Below are positions 15,849 through 16,851 of a stretch of 16,851 nucleotides of DNA, piece by piece. Under the pieces are notes generated by a model. That model did not search any database, had not been told where the DNA came from, and was given only the letters and a program-made list of their open reading frames with translations. The DNA lies in the NCBI GenBank assembly GCA_016987375.1, contig PJRA01000428.1, positions 877,101 through 893,951 on the forward strand, in the 5' to 3' direction. The first letter of the stretch is position 1; each line of letters opens with the position of its first letter. This DNA comes from Brachionus koreanus. Taxonomy: Eukaryota; Rotifera; Eurotatoria; Ploima; Brachionidae. The position numbers and the translations under genes are program-made.

Positions 15849-16548
15849 TTAAAAGTTGACAAAATCGTATTCACGATTCATGGTCATTGTTACAATTAAG
15901 ACAGAATTTTTTGCATCCCATTTTGCATTGCTAGTTTTCGCATTTATTGGATGTGGTAAATGAAGGCCTAAACGACTTAAACACAAAGGGAAAAAACAGA
16001 TTAATTTAATGACAAATTTGGCCAAAAATTAAAATTACTATTTAGAAGTTCTGCAGTCGAGAAATTTATCATAAGTATTTATATCAATTTCACTAACTTT
16101 CTCGATCCCTGGCAATTCAATTTTTACAACCATGTCCTCACAACTAGACGTTGCCGGAGTTTTATTTCCCATTTGAAGAAATAACTCTTCAGAAGACAAT
16201 TTCTGTTTGAACAAAATCTGATATTCCGGTTGAATACGAGGATCGTCAGTTGTATCGTACTCGGCGCCCGCCTCGACTTCATCCTCATCCCATATATCTT
16301 TACTCTGCTTCTTAGTGTACAAATTGCATTTTTCTTGACTTTCACTAGACTCTTTCTTTTTTGGGCCGATGCTTCCAGGTCCTAGTTTTGCAGATAAATT
16401 TTTTACGGGCTAGAATCACAAAATCAGACATTGTCTGGACTAAATTTTGTTAAATGAAAAATACTTGGTCTTCTTCGTCACTTGATTCATCCTTCTTATC
16501 TCGAAGTAAAGTTTCTAATGACTTGATGTCAAACGAGAGATCGGTCAT
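15849..16548 (-). CDS. DNAAF6: DNAAF6 (PIH1D3), axonemal dynein assembly factor, complete, three exons
   Basis: Three exons on the minus strand join in frame to 193 residues. Exon 1 (16465-16548) is MTDLSFDIKSLETLLRDKKD then ESSDEEDQ|GTATTT. Exon 2 (16039-16409) begins PVKNLSAKLGPGSIGPKK and contains DIWDEDEVEAGAEYD, PEYQILFKQKLSSEELFL and MVVKIELPG. Exon 3 (15849-15975) is RLGLHLPHPINAKTSNAKWD, then VTMTMNREYDFVNF and TAA. Introns are 55 nt (16410-16464) and 63 nt (15976-16038), both GT-AG. The GPGSIGP, DIWxxxEVxxGAEYD, PEYxIxFxQ, LGLHLPHP and NREYDF motifs are diagnostic of PIH1D3/DNAAF6, and the length is close to the human protein (about 214). Family role: a cytoplasmic co-chaperone partner (with HSP90-type machinery and other DNAAFs) for pre-assembling outer and inner dynein arms of motile cilia. 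Reading exon 2 alone gives a false stop just past its true end, at 16038. An RFX X-box-like site lies upstream. Confidence 0.93.
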
Positions 16549-16607
16549 TTTAATTTTTGAAAATTCTATTTTACTTTTTTTGTTGTTTAAAATGACTAAT
16601 TTTTTTG

Positions 16608-16621
16608 GTTTCCATGGAAAT
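16608..16621 (-). promoter_or_regulatory. Candidate RFX X-box upstream of DNAAF6
   Basis: GTTTCCATGGAAAT is a near-palindrome matching the ciliary X-box consensus (RYYNYYWWRRNRAC) at 13 of 14 positions; only the last base differs. It starts 60 bp upstream of the DNAAF6 ATG, within the usual range for RFX sites of ciliary genes. RFX factors (RFX2/3, DAF-19) activate cilia genes, including dynein assembly factors, in animals. Function is inferred from motif and position. Confidence 0.55.
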
Positions 16622-16851
16622 ACATGAGAAATTTCGAGATTCTAAATTTGACTTATTTGATACTTTGACATGAGATGTTTTTTCTAGTTTCATGATTTTT
16701 GTAATGCCATTATTAGTTTTTCGAATTAAATTTTAAGTTTTAATTTAATATATTTTTTATTATTTTTCCTTTTCATTTATCTTAGTTTATTGAATAAATA
16801 TAAATGGCACAATTGATGACATACACCGTTGTTTACAGTACTTTAGCTATG
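16622..16851. other. Upstream of DNAAF6, AT-rich, with a dispersed repeat
   Basis: No coding region was recognised to the right edge. The 34-bp repeat shared with 139-172 lies at 16788-16821. The rest is probably promoter or intergenic DNA. Confidence 0.4.
16788..16821. repeat. 34-bp dispersed repeat, copy 2
   Basis: TATTGAATAAATATAAATGG and the following CACAATTGATGACA match 139-172 at 31 of 34 positions in the same orientation, near the opposite end of the window. Confidence 0.5.

Noticed and set aside
16124..16345. Minus-strand 73-codon frame
   Set aside because: It overlaps exon 2 of DNAAF6 in another frame; only the DNAAF6 frame has conserved motifs.
1..16851. CRISPR arrays, bacterial operons, tRNA or rRNA genes
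   Set aside because: No regularly spaced repeats, Shine-Dalgarno-led gene strings, or cloverleaf sequences were seen. Introns and LINEs mark the DNA as eukaryotic.

Overview
The window is very AT-rich metazoan nuclear DNA. It has spliced genes with GT-AG introns of mostly 55-95 nt, a single-exon seven-transmembrane receptor of the kind expanded in small invertebrates, and many decayed non-LTR retrotransposon and foldback/MITE-like fragments. The style (short introns, this LINE type, intronless rhodopsin-like receptors, a motile-cilia gene) best fits a monogonont rotifer such as Brachionus. That placement is inference from style, not a database match.

Layout from left to right. 1-1725 is an intron holding a minus-strand LINE fragment and a direct repeat. 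1726-7720 (+) is the 3' part of a kinesin-6 (KIF20-like) gene: four exons encode the end of the motor domain, a very acidic linker, long coiled coils and a basic tail. Most of the motor lies left of the window. Its 2.9-kb intron (3232-6170) is packed with foldback/MITE-like sequence. Around 8636-9206 (-) there is probably a small gene of tiny exons that I cannot name. 9266-9507 is a 242-bp MITE with 50-bp inverted repeats and TA flanks. 9693-10700 (-) is the intact receptor. 10870-15240 is a retrotransposon graveyard: two internally deleted copies of one LINE (-), a 3' end of a different LINE (+) with a TAC tail, and other remnants. 15849-16548 (-) is a complete three-exon DNAAF6/PIH1D3 gene, an axonemal dynein pre-assembly factor, with an RFX X-box-like palindrome 60 bp upstream of its ATG.

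The genes do not form an operon or an obvious pathway. The kinesin is a cell-division motor, DNAAF6 is a cytoplasmic factor for motile cilia, and the receptor is a surface protein. I found no convincing new multi-gene system. The observations most worth following are the X-box/DNAAF6 pairing, the cryptic small-exon gene, the acidic insert in the kinesin, and the transposon structures, including one that appears to supply the T-tract of a kinesin splice acceptor.
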